Both the position numbers and the translations under genes were made by a program. Positions 46,005 through 54,352 of a DNA stretch of 64,000 bases are shown piece by piece. Each line of letters opens with the position of its first letter. The first letter of the stretch is position 1. Under the pieces are notes generated by a model, which saw nothing but the letters and a program-made list of their open reading frames with translations, was not told the origin of the DNA and made no database searches. The DNA is from Catellatospora methionotrophica (GTDB taxonomy: Bacteria > Actinomycetota > Actinomycetes > Mycobacteriales > Micromonosporaceae): assembly GCF_011297335.1 (NCBI RefSeq), contig NZ_JAAOTJ010000024.1:1-64000 (forward strand), given 5' to 3'.

Positions 46005-47108
46005 ATGTCCGACTTCAAACCGGGCCTGGAGGGCGTGATCGCCTTCGAGACCGAGATCGCCGAGCCCGACAAGGAAGGCGGCGCGCTTCGCTACCGGGGC
46101 GTCGACATCGAGGATCTGATCGGCCAGGTCTCCTTCGGCAACGTATGGGCGCTGCTGGTGGACGGCAAGTTCGGGCCGGGCCTGCCGCCCGCCGAGCCGT
46201 TCCCGGTGCCCGTGCACTCCGGTGACATCCGCGTCGACGTGCAGTCCGCGGTCGCCATGCTCGCCCCGTACTGGGGCCTGGGCCAGCTGCTCGACATCTC
46301 CGACGAGCAGGCCCGCGAGGACCTGGCCCGGGTGTCGGTGACGGCGCTGTCGTTCGTCGCGCAGTCGGCCCGCGGCCTGGGCCTGCCCGCCGTGCCGCAG
46401 AAGGAGATCGACAAGGCGCAGACCATCGTCGAGCGCTTCATGAAGCGCTGGCGCGGCGAGCCCGACCCGCGCCACGTCAAGGCCGTCGACGCGTACTTCA
46501 TCTCGGCCGCCGAGCACGGCATGAACGCCTCCACCTTCACCACCCGCGTCGTCGCCTCGACCGGCGCCGACGCCGCGGCCTGCATCTCGTCGGGCATCGG
46601 CGCGCTGTCCGGCCCGCTGCACGGCGGCGCCCCGTCGCGGGTGCTGCACATGATCGAGGGCGTGGAGCGCTCCGGCGACGCCGAGGGCTACGTCAAGGGC
46701 GTGCTGGACCGCGGCGAGCGCCTGATGGGCTTCGGCCACCGGGTCTACCGGGCCGAGGACCCGCGTGCCCGCGTGCTGCGCCGCACCGCCAAGGAACTGG
46801 GCGCGGCCCGCTACGAGGTCGCCGAGGCGCTGGAGAAGGCCGCGCTGGCCGAGCTGCGCGCCCGCCGCCCCGACCGGGTGCTGGAGACCAACGTCGAGTT
46901 CTGGTCCGCGGTCGTGCTCGACTTCGCCGAGGTGCCCGCGCACATGTTCACCTCGATGTTCACCTGCGCCCGGGTGGCCGGCTGGTCCGCCCACATCCTG
47001 GAGCAGAAGAAGCTGAGCCGCCTGGTCCGCCCGTCGGCGACGTACGTCGGCCCCGGCACCCGCAAGGCCCAGCAGGTCGAAGGCTGGAACGCCATCAGCC
47101 ACCACTGA
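46005..47108 (+). CDS. Citrate synthase (type II, short form)
   Basis: 367 aa from the ATG at 46005 (CGGGAGA upstream). GALRYRGVDIEDL, then GALSGPLHGGAPSRVL, GFGHRVYRAEDPRA (catalytic His) and RPSATYVGPG near the C-terminus. The short length and context are those of the second actinobacterial citrate synthase often found beside serC. It condenses oxaloacetate with acetyl-CoA; a 2-methylcitrate role cannot be excluded. A strong hairpin follows. Confidence 0.92.
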   Translation: MSDFKPGLEGVIAFETEIAEPDKEGGALRYRGVDIEDLIGQVSFGNVWALLVDGKFGPGLPPAEPFPVPVHSGDIRVDVQSAVAMLAPYWGLGQLLDISDEQAREDLARVSVTALSFVAQSARGLGLPAVPQKEIDKAQTIVERFMKRWRGEPDPRHVKAVDAYFISAAEHGMNASTFTTRVVASTGADAAACISSGIGALSGPLHGGAPSRVLHMIEGVERSGDAEGYVKGVLDRGERLMGFGHRVYRAEDPRARVLRRTAKELGAARYEVAEALEKAALAELRARRPDRVLETNVEFWSAVVLDFAEVPAHMFTSMFTCARVAGWSAHILEQKKLSRLVRPSATYVGPGTRKAQQVEGWNAISHH

Positions 47109-47118
47109 CCCGAACCGA

Positions 47119-47155
47119 CGGCGAAGGGCGCCCGCTCCGCGGGCGCCCTTCGCCG
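47119..47155 (+). terminator. 16-bp hairpin after citrate synthase
   Basis: Arms 47119-47134 and 47140-47155 are perfect complements with a 5-nt loop (CTCCG), starting 11 nt past the stop. Very GC-rich stem, no T-run. Probable transcription terminator. Confidence 0.8.
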
Positions 47156-47160
47156 TCCCC

Positions 47161-47227
47161 GCCGCAACTCTTAAAGAGTCGCGGCCTCAGGGCGGCCTGG
47201 TCACCACGACTTTTTAAGAGTTGCGGC
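47161..47227. repeat. Composite palindrome-pair element, copy 2
   Basis: A 25-nt palindrome with one wobble (47161-47185, core AACTCTTAAAGAGT) is followed after exactly 17 nt by a second, more decayed copy (47203-47227, ...TTTTTAAGAGTTGCGGC). Spacers of both loci share TCAGG and GG-rich segments, and CAGGGGG follows in both. Lies between citrate synthase and serC. Confidence 0.85.
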
Positions 47228-47366
47228 AGGGGGTGGGCGTGAGGACCGTCACGGGCGAATGGGTGGGACGGGGGGTGGGGGTGCGTCGTTGAGGTGGGAG
47301 AATGCGGTGTTGGCAGCGTCGCCGATGCTTTCTCGCACGATCTGACACGCCTGAAGGACTGATGTC

Positions 47367-48491
47367 ATGGCCGAGACGCCGATCACGATCCCTGCCGAGC
47401 TCCTGCCTGTCGACGGCCGGTTCTGCTGCGGCCCGTCCAAGGTTCGGCCCCAGGCGGTGGAGGCGCTCAGCGCGGTTTCCAGTTCCTTCCTCGGCACCTC
47501 GCACCGGCAGAAGACGGTGAAGAACCAGGTCGCCCGCTTCCGGCAGGGCCTGGCCGACTTCTTCGGCCTGCCCGAGGGCTACGAGGTGATCATCGGCAAC
47601 GGTGGCACCACCGCCTTCTGGGAGGTGGCGGCGTTCTCGCTGATCAAGGACCGGGCGCAGTTCGCCACGTTCGGCGAGTTCGGCGCGAAGTTCGCCAAGG
47701 CCGTCAAGGACGCCCCGTTCCTGGGCGCGCCGACGGTGCACAAGGGCGAGCCGGGCAGTGCCGCCTTCCTGACCGCCGAGGCGGGCGTGGACGCGTACGG
47801 CATCACCCAGAACGAGACGTCGACCGGTGTCGCCGTGCCCGTGCAGCGGGTGGCGGGGGCCGACCAGGGCGCGCTGATCCTGCACGACGCGACCTCGGCC
47901 GCGGGTGGCCTGGACGTGGACCTGACGCAGAGCGACGTCTACTACTTCGCGCCGCAGAAGTGCTTCGCCTCCGACGGCGGCCTGTGGATCGCCATCCTGT
48001 CCCCGGCCGCCATCGCGCGCGCCGAGGAGATCAAGGCGGGCGGGCGGTACATCCCGGCGTTCCTGGACCTGGTCACCGCGATCGAGAACTCGCGGCTGGA
48101 GCAGACCCTGAACACCCCGGCGCTGGCCACCGTCTTCCTGGCCGCCGAGCAGACCGACTGGATGAACGCGCAGGGCGGCCTGTCCTGGGCGGCGCAGCGC
48201 ACCGCCGAGAGCGCCGAGATCCTGTACCGCTGGGCGGAGAAGTCGCCGGTCGCGACCCCGTTCGTGACCGACCCGGGGCTGCGCTCCAACGTGGTCGCCA
48301 CGATCGACTTCGCCGAGGGCGTGGACGCCGCCGCGATCGCCAAGACGCTGCGGGCCAACGGTCTGGTCGACACCGAGCCGTACCGCAAGCTGGGCCGCAA
48401 CCAGCTGCGGGTCGCGCTGTACCCGGCCATCGACCCGTCGGACGTGCAGGCGCTGACCGCCAGCATCGACTACGTGATCGAGCAGCTGTAG
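47367..48491 (+). CDS. serC: Phosphoserine aminotransferase
   Basis: 374 aa. Fold type I PLP enzyme with RFCCGPSKVRPQAVEAL at the start, LGTSHRQKTVK (phosphoserine site), NGGTTAFWE (cofactor phosphate) and Lys198 in YFAPQKCFASDGG as Schiff-base lysine. This is the actinobacterial form of SerC. It converts 3-phosphohydroxypyruvate to phosphoserine in serine synthesis; it may also serve the PLP route. A textbook terminator follows at 48509. Confidence 0.93.
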   Translation: MAETPITIPAELLPVDGRFCCGPSKVRPQAVEALSAVSSSFLGTSHRQKTVKNQVARFRQGLADFFGLPEGYEVIIGNGGTTAFWEVAAFSLIKDRAQFATFGEFGAKFAKAVKDAPFLGAPTVHKGEPGSAAFLTAEAGVDAYGITQNETSTGVAVPVQRVAGADQGALILHDATSAAGGLDVDLTQSDVYYFAPQKCFASDGGLWIAILSPAAIARAEEIKAGGRYIPAFLDLVTAIENSRLEQTLNTPALATVFLAAEQTDWMNAQGGLSWAAQRTAESAEILYRWAEKSPVATPFVTDPGLRSNVVATIDFAEGVDAAAIAKTLRANGLVDTEPYRKLGRNQLRVALYPAIDPSDVQALTASIDYVIEQL

Positions 48492-48508
48492 ACCGTTTCG
48501 CGTCACTG

Positions 48509-48543
48509 ATGCGGCGGGGCCCGACGGGCTCCGCCGCATTTTT
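48509..48543 (+). terminator. Rho-independent terminator of serC
   Basis: A 14-bp stem with one G-T wobble (48509-48522 with 48526-48539), 3-nt loop GAC, followed by TTTTT. Starts 18 nt past the serC stop. It is the only hairpin in this window with a proper T-run. Confidence 0.85.
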
Positions 48544-48689
48544 GTCCGCGTACCGGTGAATGTTTGTGGCATTTGGGGGCATTAAAGCGAGTCTTGGATA
48601 GGCTCGCCCCTTCCGCCGGGTGTAGCCAGCGGCACGGCTGGGCAACCGCCAGAGAGCGAGCACGCCGACCAGCGCAAGGGGTCCCACTG

Positions 48690-49898
48690 GTGACGACGCA
48701 GACGGAGCAGACCGCGAAGGCGACGCCGGGCGTCTCCACTCCGGCGGTAGAACCGCGTGTCCTGACGGTAAAGCGAGCCGCCCCGGTCGCGACGCCACCA
48801 GCGCACGCCCCGACGGCCGCACCGGTCGAGCCGGCTCCCGCGGCCGAGGCGCCCGCCGCCCGCCCCGCGACACCCCGGCTGCTGGTTCTGGACGGGCTGC
48901 GGCTGGCCGCGGCGCTGATGGTGGTCGCCCATCATCTGGTACGCGGACCGTGGGGCGTCGAGCCCGGCACGCTGTTCGGCCCGCTGGCCGCCGTCGCCTC
49001 CTACGGCTGGCTCGGCGTGAACCTGTTCTTTCTCATCAGCGGCTTCGTCATCTGCCTGAGCAGCTGGGGCCGCGGTCTCGGCGAGTTCACGGTGTCCCGG
49101 GTCGTCCGGCTGTTCCCGGCGTACTGGCTCGGTGTCGTGCTGACGACCGTGGTGCTGGCCGCCTGGCCACGCCTGCGCGGACCGCTGCCCGCACCCGAGT
49201 CGCTGGTCAACCTGACCATGCTGCAGAGCGGCCTGGGCGTCACCGACCAGGACTGGTCGTACTGGTCACTCGGCGCCGAACTGCGCTTCTACCTGCTGTT
49301 CGCGATCGTGGTCTGGCTCGGCGTGACCTGCCGCCGCGTCGTCTACTTCTGTGCCGTGTGGACCCTGGTCGCCGTCTTCTCCACCACCTGGGACCAGCGC
49401 TGGATCGACAACATGATCGTGCCGGAGTTCGCGCCGTACTTCGTCGCGGGCGTGGCGCTGTTCCTGGTGCACCGGTTCGGCTCGAACCTGCTGCTATGGG
49501 GGCTGGTCGGGGTCAACTGGCTGATCGCGCTGTACCGGCTGCAGGGCTACCCGGCGCTGGAGCACTTCCACCTGAGCTGGTGGAGTGTCGCAGCCGTGGT
49601 CACCGGCTGCTTCGCGCTGCTGGCGGCGATCGCGCTCGGCGCGTTCCAGGCCGTCTCCTGGCGCTGGCTGACCGTCGCGGGCGCGCTGACCTACCCGCTG
49701 TACCTGATCCACCAGGCCATCGGGCAGACGCTGATCCTGGCGCTGCGCGAGCGGGTGCCGCACTGGCTGCTGCTGGCCGGGATCGTCGCGCTGATGCTCG
49801 GCGTGTCGTGGCTGATCCACCGCTGGGTGGAGCGCCCGCTCGGGAGCCGTCTCAAGCGGAGCCTCACCACCTCCCTGGCAGCCGTACGCAGGGACTGA
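48690..49898 (+). CDS. Membrane acyltransferase, acyltransferase-3 family
   Basis: 402 aa from the GTG at 48690 (AAGGGG 8 nt upstream). A Pro/Ala/Thr-rich cytoplasmic N-terminus of about 70 residues precedes ten or so membrane helices. LLVLDGLRLAAALMVVAHHL and GVNLFFLISGFVICLSSWG are family motifs, and VSRVVRLFPAYWLGV follows. It probably O-acylates a surface glycan, lipid or secondary metabolite. Second acyltransferase-3 gene of the window after 17307. Confidence 0.83.
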   Translation: MTTQTEQTAKATPGVSTPAVEPRVLTVKRAAPVATPPAHAPTAAPVEPAPAAEAPAARPATPRLLVLDGLRLAAALMVVAHHLVRGPWGVEPGTLFGPLAAVASYGWLGVNLFFLISGFVICLSSWGRGLGEFTVSRVVRLFPAYWLGVVLTTVVLAAWPRLRGPLPAPESLVNLTMLQSGLGVTDQDWSYWSLGAELRFYLLFAIVVWLGVTCRRVVYFCAVWTLVAVFSTTWDQRWIDNMIVPEFAPYFVAGVALFLVHRFGSNLLLWGLVGVNWLIALYRLQGYPALEHFHLSWWSVAAVVTGCFALLAAIALGAFQAVSWRWLTVAGALTYPLYLIHQAIGQTLILALRERVPHWLLLAGIVALMLGVSWLIHRWVERPLGSRLKRSLTTSLAAVRRD

Positions 49899-50091
49899 AC
49901 CGCCCTGACCGGCCACCGTGGACACGCCGGATATGTCCGCACGCGAATGTGAGCGTGTCGTCAGACTCGGCGTGGCGGGTGCGCGGGTGTGCCCTCACCG
50001 CGTACGGTGTTCTCTTGGGAACGTCATACCGTGGCCGGGAACTCCCCCCGGCAGCCACGGCATGGACCGGCACAGGGGACGGAGGCAGACG

Positions 50092-51105
50092 ATGCGACCC
50101 GTACGGTTCGTCGCCCTCTCCGAAGACGGCCAGGCGCTCGTCCTCGCGGACGAGGTCGGCCGTCTACTGGCGCTGCCCATCGACGATCGGGTCGCCACCG
50201 CGACGCATCCCGACCGGGGCTCCAACGGGCACACGATGACCATCACCGCGTCGCCCTTCGACGCGGCCACGGTGCTGTCCCCACGGGACATCCAGTCGCG
50301 CATCCGCTCCGGCGAGAGCGCCGAGGACGTGGCCCGCATCGCGGGCGTCCCGGTGGACCGCGTGCTGCGCTACGCCGGTCCGGTGCTGCAGGAGCGGGCC
50401 ATGCTGGCCCAGCACGCGCGCCGCACCCGGCTCAAGAGCTCCGACAAGGGCGCGACCCTCGCCGACGTCGTCGACGGCCGGCTGGCCCAGCACGGCATCG
50501 ACACCGAGAAGATCTCCTGGGATGCGTACCGGCGCGACGACGGCACCTGGCGCATCGTGGCCACCTGGCCGTCGGGCAAGGCGACCGCGCAGGCGATCTG
50601 GGAGCTCGACCGCAACCGCCAGTCGGTGTCCCCGCACGACGACATGGCCCAGTACCTGTGCGCCGAGCGCCCGACCCAGATCCTGGGCCAGGACCCGACC
50701 GCGGGCCAGACCGCCGCGCCCAGCCGCAGCGGCCACGGGCTGCCCACGCCCACCGACACCACGCGCCGCCCCGGCCGCGACCCGATCCGGGCCGGTCGTG
50801 ACGCGCTGGTCGCCGCGATGGACCGGCCGCTGGGCAGCGGCCCCGGCCGTGGCCTCGACGTGCCCTCGGACGCGCCGCGCCAGCGTCCGGCCAGCGCCGT
50901 GCTGGCCGGTGGCCGCGACAGCAGCGCCTTCGACGAGGACGCCGACGCGCCCAAGGAGGTGCCGGCCGTGCCGTCGCTGGCCGTCCTGCGCCCGCGCCGG
51001 CAGCCCGTCGACAACACCAACACCACCGGCGACAAGCCGCGCAAGCGACTGCCGAGCTGGGACGACGTGCTGTTCGGCGGCGCACCGGCGGCTCGGGAGA
51101 ACTGA
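50092..51105 (+). CDS. sepH: Septation protein SepH
   Basis: 337 aa; ATG with GGAGG upstream. The N-terminal DUF3071 domain carries PVRFVALSEDGQALVLAD, LSPRDIQSRIRSGESAEDVARIAG (helix-turn-helix-like) and IVATWPSGKATAQAIWELDR. The disordered, Pro/Arg-rich C-terminus ends in LPSWDDVLFG, a conserved actinobacterial SepH tail. SepH stimulates FtsZ assembly in Streptomyces and mycobacteria. A hairpin at 51114 closes the transcript. Confidence 0.92.
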   Translation: MRPVRFVALSEDGQALVLADEVGRLLALPIDDRVATATHPDRGSNGHTMTITASPFDAATVLSPRDIQSRIRSGESAEDVARIAGVPVDRVLRYAGPVLQERAMLAQHARRTRLKSSDKGATLADVVDGRLAQHGIDTEKISWDAYRRDDGTWRIVATWPSGKATAQAIWELDRNRQSVSPHDDMAQYLCAERPTQILGQDPTAGQTAAPSRSGHGLPTPTDTTRRPGRDPIRAGRDALVAAMDRPLGSGPGRGLDVPSDAPRQRPASAVLAGGRDSSAFDEDADAPKEVPAVPSLAVLRPRRQPVDNTNTTGDKPRKRLPSWDDVLFGGAPAAREN

Positions 51106-51113
51106 GTTCGTTC

Positions 51114-51161
51114 CAGCGTGCTCGTTTCGGGACCCTAACGTCTCCCGAAACGAGCACGCTG
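51114..51161 (+). terminator. 19-bp hairpin after sepH
   Basis: Arms 51114-51132 and 51143-51161 are exact complements around a 10-nt loop, 8 nt past the sepH stop and followed by TTTCACTTT. The arm contains CGTTTCGGG, also found in the hairpin at 35557. Confidence 0.8.
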
Positions 51162-51213
51162 TTTCACTTTCACCCCGCCCTGACACCGTTCCAGCGGGGA
51201 TAGGGTGAAAATC

Positions 51214-51789
51214 ATGGAATTCACCAATGTCGGCCGCACCGGCCTGACCGTCAGCAGGTTCTGCCTCGGGACCATGAACTTCGGGCCGAAGACGTCCGAA
51301 CCCGACAGCCACGCCATCATGGACCGCGCCCTCGACCACGGCATCAACTTCTTCGACACCGCCGACGTGTACGGCTGGCAGCTCGGCGAGGGCGTCACCG
51401 AGCAGATCATCGGGCGGTGGTTCGCCCAGGGCGGCGGCCGCCGCGACAAGGTCGTGCTGGCCACGAAGGTGTACGGCAAGATGGGCGAGTGGCCCAACGA
51501 GCAGGGCCTGTCCGCCCGGCACATCGTCAAGGCCGCCGACGCGTCGCTGCGCCGCCTGCAGACCGACCACATCGACCTGTACCAGATGCACCACGTGGAC
51601 CGGAAGACGCCGTGGGACGAGATCTGGCAGGCGATGGAGACCCTGGTCGCCGCGGGCAAGGTGCTCTACGTCGGCTCGTCCAACTTCGCCGGCTGGCACA
51701 TCGCCGCCGCCCAGGAGGCCGCCCGCAGCCGCCACTTCCTCGGCCTGGTCGCCGAGCAGTGCATCTACAACCTCTTACGAGGTACCTAG
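51214..51789 (+). pseudogene. Aldo/keto reductase, truncated by prophage insertion
   Basis: Start ATG 51214 (in-frame GTG at 51205 also possible). The remaining 191 aa match the N-terminal part of a roughly 330-aa reductase: TGLTVSRFCLGTMNFG, FFDTADVYG (D, Y), LATKVYG (K) and YQMHHVD (H). After SNFAGWHIAAA and the conserved EQCIYNLL the frame runs into three foreign codons and a stop. The missing C-terminal NADPH-binding part should lie beyond the right end of the prophage. Likely inactive while the prophage is present. Confidence 0.85.
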
Positions 51790-51795
51790 GTTGTA
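51766..51795. other. Candidate prophage attachment site (attL)
   Basis: Where the reductase homology stops, TACAACCT (51766-51773) and AGGTTGTA (51788-51795) form an 8-bp dyad with 14 nt between, containing AGGTACCT. Partial dyads around a crossover dinucleotide are typical of large serine integrase sites. The integrase gene starts 11 nt later. The exact core cannot be set without attR. Confidence 0.65.
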
Positions 51796-51806
51796 AGCTA
51801 CGCCGC

Positions 51807-53252
51807 ATGACGGAGATCGCGCAACTACTCGCTGGCGTCTACGGGCGACAGAGCAGGAACAAAGCAAAGTCGATCGATGAACAGCTCGATGCCGGACAGG
51901 CCGTAGCCAGCGAAAATGGCTGGAAGGTCAGCGGCACCTACCAGGACGGTTCTTCCGCAAGTCGATACGCCCGCAAGGGCCGCGACGACTGGGAACGCGT
52001 CCTCGCCGACATCGCCTCCGGCGCGCTGACCGTGCTGATCCTGTGGGAGGCCAGCCGCGGAGACCGTACCCTCACCACCTGGTCGCAGCTGCTCGACCTC
52101 TGCCGCGACAAGGGCGTTAGCATCTACGTCGTCTCCGACGAGCGGCTGTACGACCCCCGCAAGCACAAGGACTGGAAGTCCCTCGCGCAGTCCGGCGTCG
52201 ACTCCGCCGGCGAGTCCGACCTCATCTCGGTGCGGGTACGCCGTGGCCACGCCGGGGCCGCAGCGGCAGGCCGTCCCTCGCACGGCCGCACGCCGTTCGG
52301 GTACGTCCGGCGATACGACCCCGGCACCGGCCAGCTCGCCGGGCAGGAGATCGACCCCGACACCGCGCCGATCGTGCGCGAGATCTTCGCCCGGATCAAG
52401 AAGGGCGAGGCCGTGTCCACCATCGTCGACGACTTCAACGAGCGCGGCGTGAAGACCTCCGGCGCGGTCAAGTGGTACCGGGTGCGCGTCCGCGACATCG
52501 CCATGAACCGCGCCTACCTGGGCCAGCGCGTCTACAACGGCAGCATCTCCGAGGGCATCTGGCCGGGGATCGTCGACGCCGAGACGTTCTACGCCGTCCA
52601 GCGCGTGCTCACCGACCCGAAGCGCGTCACGACCAGGCCCGGCCGGGCCGTGCACCTGCTGTCCTACCTGGGCACCTGCTCGCCATGCGGGGCATCGCTG
52701 ACCGCCGTCCGCGGCCGGTACCGGTGCCTGGACAACGGGTGCGTGACCATCGTCCAGCGCGATACGGACGCGTTCGTCGAAAACATGGTCCTGGAGAAGC
52801 TGAGCCGACCTGACGTGTACGAGCAGCTGCGCCAGCACGGCGTCGAGGACGACGAGGAGGTGGTGAAGGCCCGCGAGGAGATCGCACGGCTGGACGACAT
52901 CCTCGCCGGGTGGCGGCTGTCCGCGGCCCGGCACGAGACCACCCCGGCATCGCTGGCCGTCATCGAGGCCGACATCGCCGGGCAGATCCGCTCTGCCCAG
53001 CGCCGCGCCGACGCGGCTGGGGTGCCGCCGGCGCTGCGGGCGATCCTCGAACCGGGCGCGGACGTTCGTGTCCGCTGGGAGGATGCCCCGATGGCCGCGC
53101 GGCGACGCGTCGTCTTGTTCATGGCAACCATCGTCGTGGACCAGGCCGCCGCGCCGGGCGGGCGCCTATTCGACTTCCACAGGCTGGGGAAATCGCGGTG
53201 GACAGGCGACCCGCAATCGTGGGGAGAAAGGTGGGCCGGGGCTGGAGCATGA
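51807..53252 (+). CDS. Large serine recombinase (phage integrase)
   Basis: 481 aa. Catalytic domain 1 to about 150 with nucleophile Ser16 in GVYGRQSRNKAKSIDEQ and arginines in SRGDRT. Recombinase domain from about 155 (GRPSHGRTPFGYVRR). Zinc ribbon with Cys291, 294, 307 and 312. A coiled-coil-like insert (about 330-400) is followed by the C-terminal tail. It should catalyse attP x attB strand exchange without other factors. The gene abuts the left attachment site, as usual. Confidence 0.93.
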   Translation: MTEIAQLLAGVYGRQSRNKAKSIDEQLDAGQAVASENGWKVSGTYQDGSSASRYARKGRDDWERVLADIASGALTVLILWEASRGDRTLTTWSQLLDLCRDKGVSIYVVSDERLYDPRKHKDWKSLAQSGVDSAGESDLISVRVRRGHAGAAAAGRPSHGRTPFGYVRRYDPGTGQLAGQEIDPDTAPIVREIFARIKKGEAVSTIVDDFNERGVKTSGAVKWYRVRVRDIAMNRAYLGQRVYNGSISEGIWPGIVDAETFYAVQRVLTDPKRVTTRPGRAVHLLSYLGTCSPCGASLTAVRGRYRCLDNGCVTIVQRDTDAFVENMVLEKLSRPDVYEQLRQHGVEDDEEVVKAREEIARLDDILAGWRLSAARHETTPASLAVIEADIAGQIRSAQRRADAAGVPPALRAILEPGADVRVRWEDAPMAARRRVVLFMATIVVDQAAAPGGRLFDFHRLGKSRWTGDPQSWGERWAGAGA

Positions 53253-53329
53253 CTGATGATCTTGTGCAACTTTGGACCTCGATGTACGTCCCGGAACGTG
53301 GATGGACGTCGCGGGACGAACTCAGATGA
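53249..53329 (+). CDS. Tiny hypothetical protein coupled to integrase
   Basis: 26 aa, ATG overlapping the integrase stop (ATGA) with GGAG in the integrase tail as ribosome site. Acidic and aromatic (W, Y). No homologue recognised. The coupling suggests translation. A role in recombination direction is only a guess, and 26 aa is short for such a factor. Confidence 0.35.
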   Translation: MTDDLVQLWTSMYVPERGWTSRDELR

Positions 53330-53354
53330 ACTCGTATGGCGTTTACTGAACTAC

Positions 53355-53384
53355 GTTGCATTGCATTGAATTGCATTGCAATGC
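53355..53384. repeat. TTGCA pentamer repeat ending in a 12-bp palindrome
   Basis: Five consecutive units TTGCA, TTGCA, TTGAA, TTGCA, TTGCA run from 53356 to 53380, and the end of the tract forms the palindrome GCATTGCAATGC (53373-53384). Function unknown; possibly a protein-binding site or a slippage-prone tract. Confidence 0.6.
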
Positions 53385-53579
53385 GTCCCCGAATAGGCCA
53401 TCCGCTCTTTCTTTCGTTCGTGAAAGAGATAGCCGCTAGTCGATACACGCACACATCGCACTGTTTAAACGGCTTGCGATCGGTGTGCTAGCGCCGCGAG
53501 CCCGCTGAACAGCAAGAACCTTGCGGAACTGCAAGGAAAGACCTTAGTACGACCGGTGTGCTAAGCGGCTTACGATGCT

Positions 53580-53610
53580 CAACGTTGCCCAACGTTGCAC
53601 ATGTGCAACG
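53580..53610. promoter_or_regulatory. Operator-like cluster
   Basis: CAACGTTG occurs at 53580-53587 and 53590-53597, the second running into the perfect 18-bp palindrome CGTTGCACATGTGCAACG (53593-53610). It is about 30 nt upstream of the promoter at 53637. Typical of phage repressor sites; the binding protein is not in this window. Confidence 0.5.
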
Positions 53611-53636
53611 CAGCCAAGAAAAGGGCGCTCGGCGAC

Positions 53637-53666
53637 TTGGCACTAACGTACGAAGTGGTTTAGTCT
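53637..53666 (+). promoter_or_regulatory. Candidate early phage promoter
   Basis: TTGGCA (53637-53642) and TAGTCT (53661-53666) with an 18-nt spacer. Directed toward the small frame at 53694 and the replication genes. Confidence 0.4.
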
Positions 53667-53693
53667 GACGACGCACATGGAGAGGGGCCCAGC

Positions 53694-53792
53694 GTGAGCC
53701 GGGCCCCTGAGGCAAGACACCGACCGTGGTCGGAGCTCGGACGACATGCCGTTGGCGCGGCCTCTGCCGTCAGCAGGACAGTACCCGCTTAA
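53694..53792 (+). CDS. Small hypothetical protein
   Basis: 32 aa, GTG start with GGAGAGGGG 5 nt upstream and a promoter-like sequence about 30 nt before that. Basic, Arg/His/Ala-rich. No family recognised. Could be a leader peptide for the genes that follow. Confidence 0.3.
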   Translation: MSRAPEARHRPWSELGRHAVGAASAVSRTVPA

Positions 53793-53870
53793 CGCGTTAG
53801 TAGGCAACTGACGCTCGGTGACGCAAGTACGTCACGCTGCGGGTTTACGCTGGCGAGCCCCGATCTCGGT

Positions 53871-54104
53871 GTGTCCATCCCGAGAGAGGGCCGATTCGTC
53901 GTGCTCCTGGAGTCCCCACGGCACCACCGGGCGCGGAAGGCGATCGCCGTACGCAACGGCGACCACGACACCGCCGCCCAGGCCGACCTAGCACTGAGAG
54001 CCCACCGCATCGCCAAGGCCATCAAGGCCGGCTGCGACGGCCCCCCGCTTCCGCCAGCTGTCATCGAGCAGCTGCGCAACCTCCTGCCGCCGGTCCGGCG
54101 GTAG
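53871..54104 (+). CDS. Small phage protein, unknown function
   Basis: 77 aa from a GTG without a good ribosome site (GTG at 53899 is an alternative). Mostly helical, Arg/Ala-rich (RKAIAVRNGDHDTAAQADLA and LALRAHRIAKAIKAG). No recognised family. First of a tight run of early genes (2-nt gap to the next). Confidence 0.5.
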   Translation: MSIPREGRFVVLLESPRHHRARKAIAVRNGDHDTAAQADLALRAHRIAKAIKAGCDGPPLPPAVIEQLRNLLPPVRR

Positions 54105-54106
54105 CC

Positions 54107-54352
54107 ATGCTGACCTACGACAAGGGCGTCCACACCGTGGACGCCCCAGCAGCCGACCCCTCGCAAGAGTCTGCGCCGAAGGTAGCAGCCGTCCCCGACC
54201 GTTGGCGGCGACCGAACCCCGTCGCGTCCAAGGCGACGCACCTGCCCTGCAACCGCTGCCACGTCCGGATGCGGCCCGTCGTCCGGCCAGGCAGCTCCCC
54301 CCGCTGGGACTGGTGCTACGAGTGCGTCCGGCGCGCGGTGACCCGTGGCTGA
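54107..54352 (+). CDS. Small zinc-ribbon-like phage protein
   Basis: 81 aa. The C-terminal half contains CNRCH and CYEC, spaced about 20 residues apart, which could bind one zinc. The N-terminal half is disordered. Overlaps the ATPase gene by 8 nt. Function unknown; possibly a nucleic-acid-binding accessory of the replication ATPase. Confidence 0.55.
   Translation: MLTYDKGVHTVDAPAADPSQESAPKVAAVPDRWRRPNPVASKATHLPCNRCHVRMRPVVRPGSSPRWDWCYECVRRAVTRG

Larger units (their letters stand above)
53330..53870. promoter_or_regulatory. Prophage regulatory zone without a substantial gene
   Basis: 541 nt, lower G+C than the flanks, rich in repeats: a TTGCA pentamer tract (53356-53380), the 10-mer CGGTGTGCTA twice (53481-53490 and 53554-53563), CAACGTTG twice and an 18-bp palindrome (53593-53610), then a promoter-like sequence and a 32-aa frame. 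Looks like a control region with operators and early promoters. Confidence 0.55.

Noticed and set aside
51825-52934. Antisense frame over the integrase gene
   Set aside because: Low-complexity Gly/Val/Asp composition and complete overlap with an intact serine recombinase.
53355-53384. TTGCA repeats as a CRISPR-like array
   Set aside because: Five-base units without spacers; no cas gene in the window.
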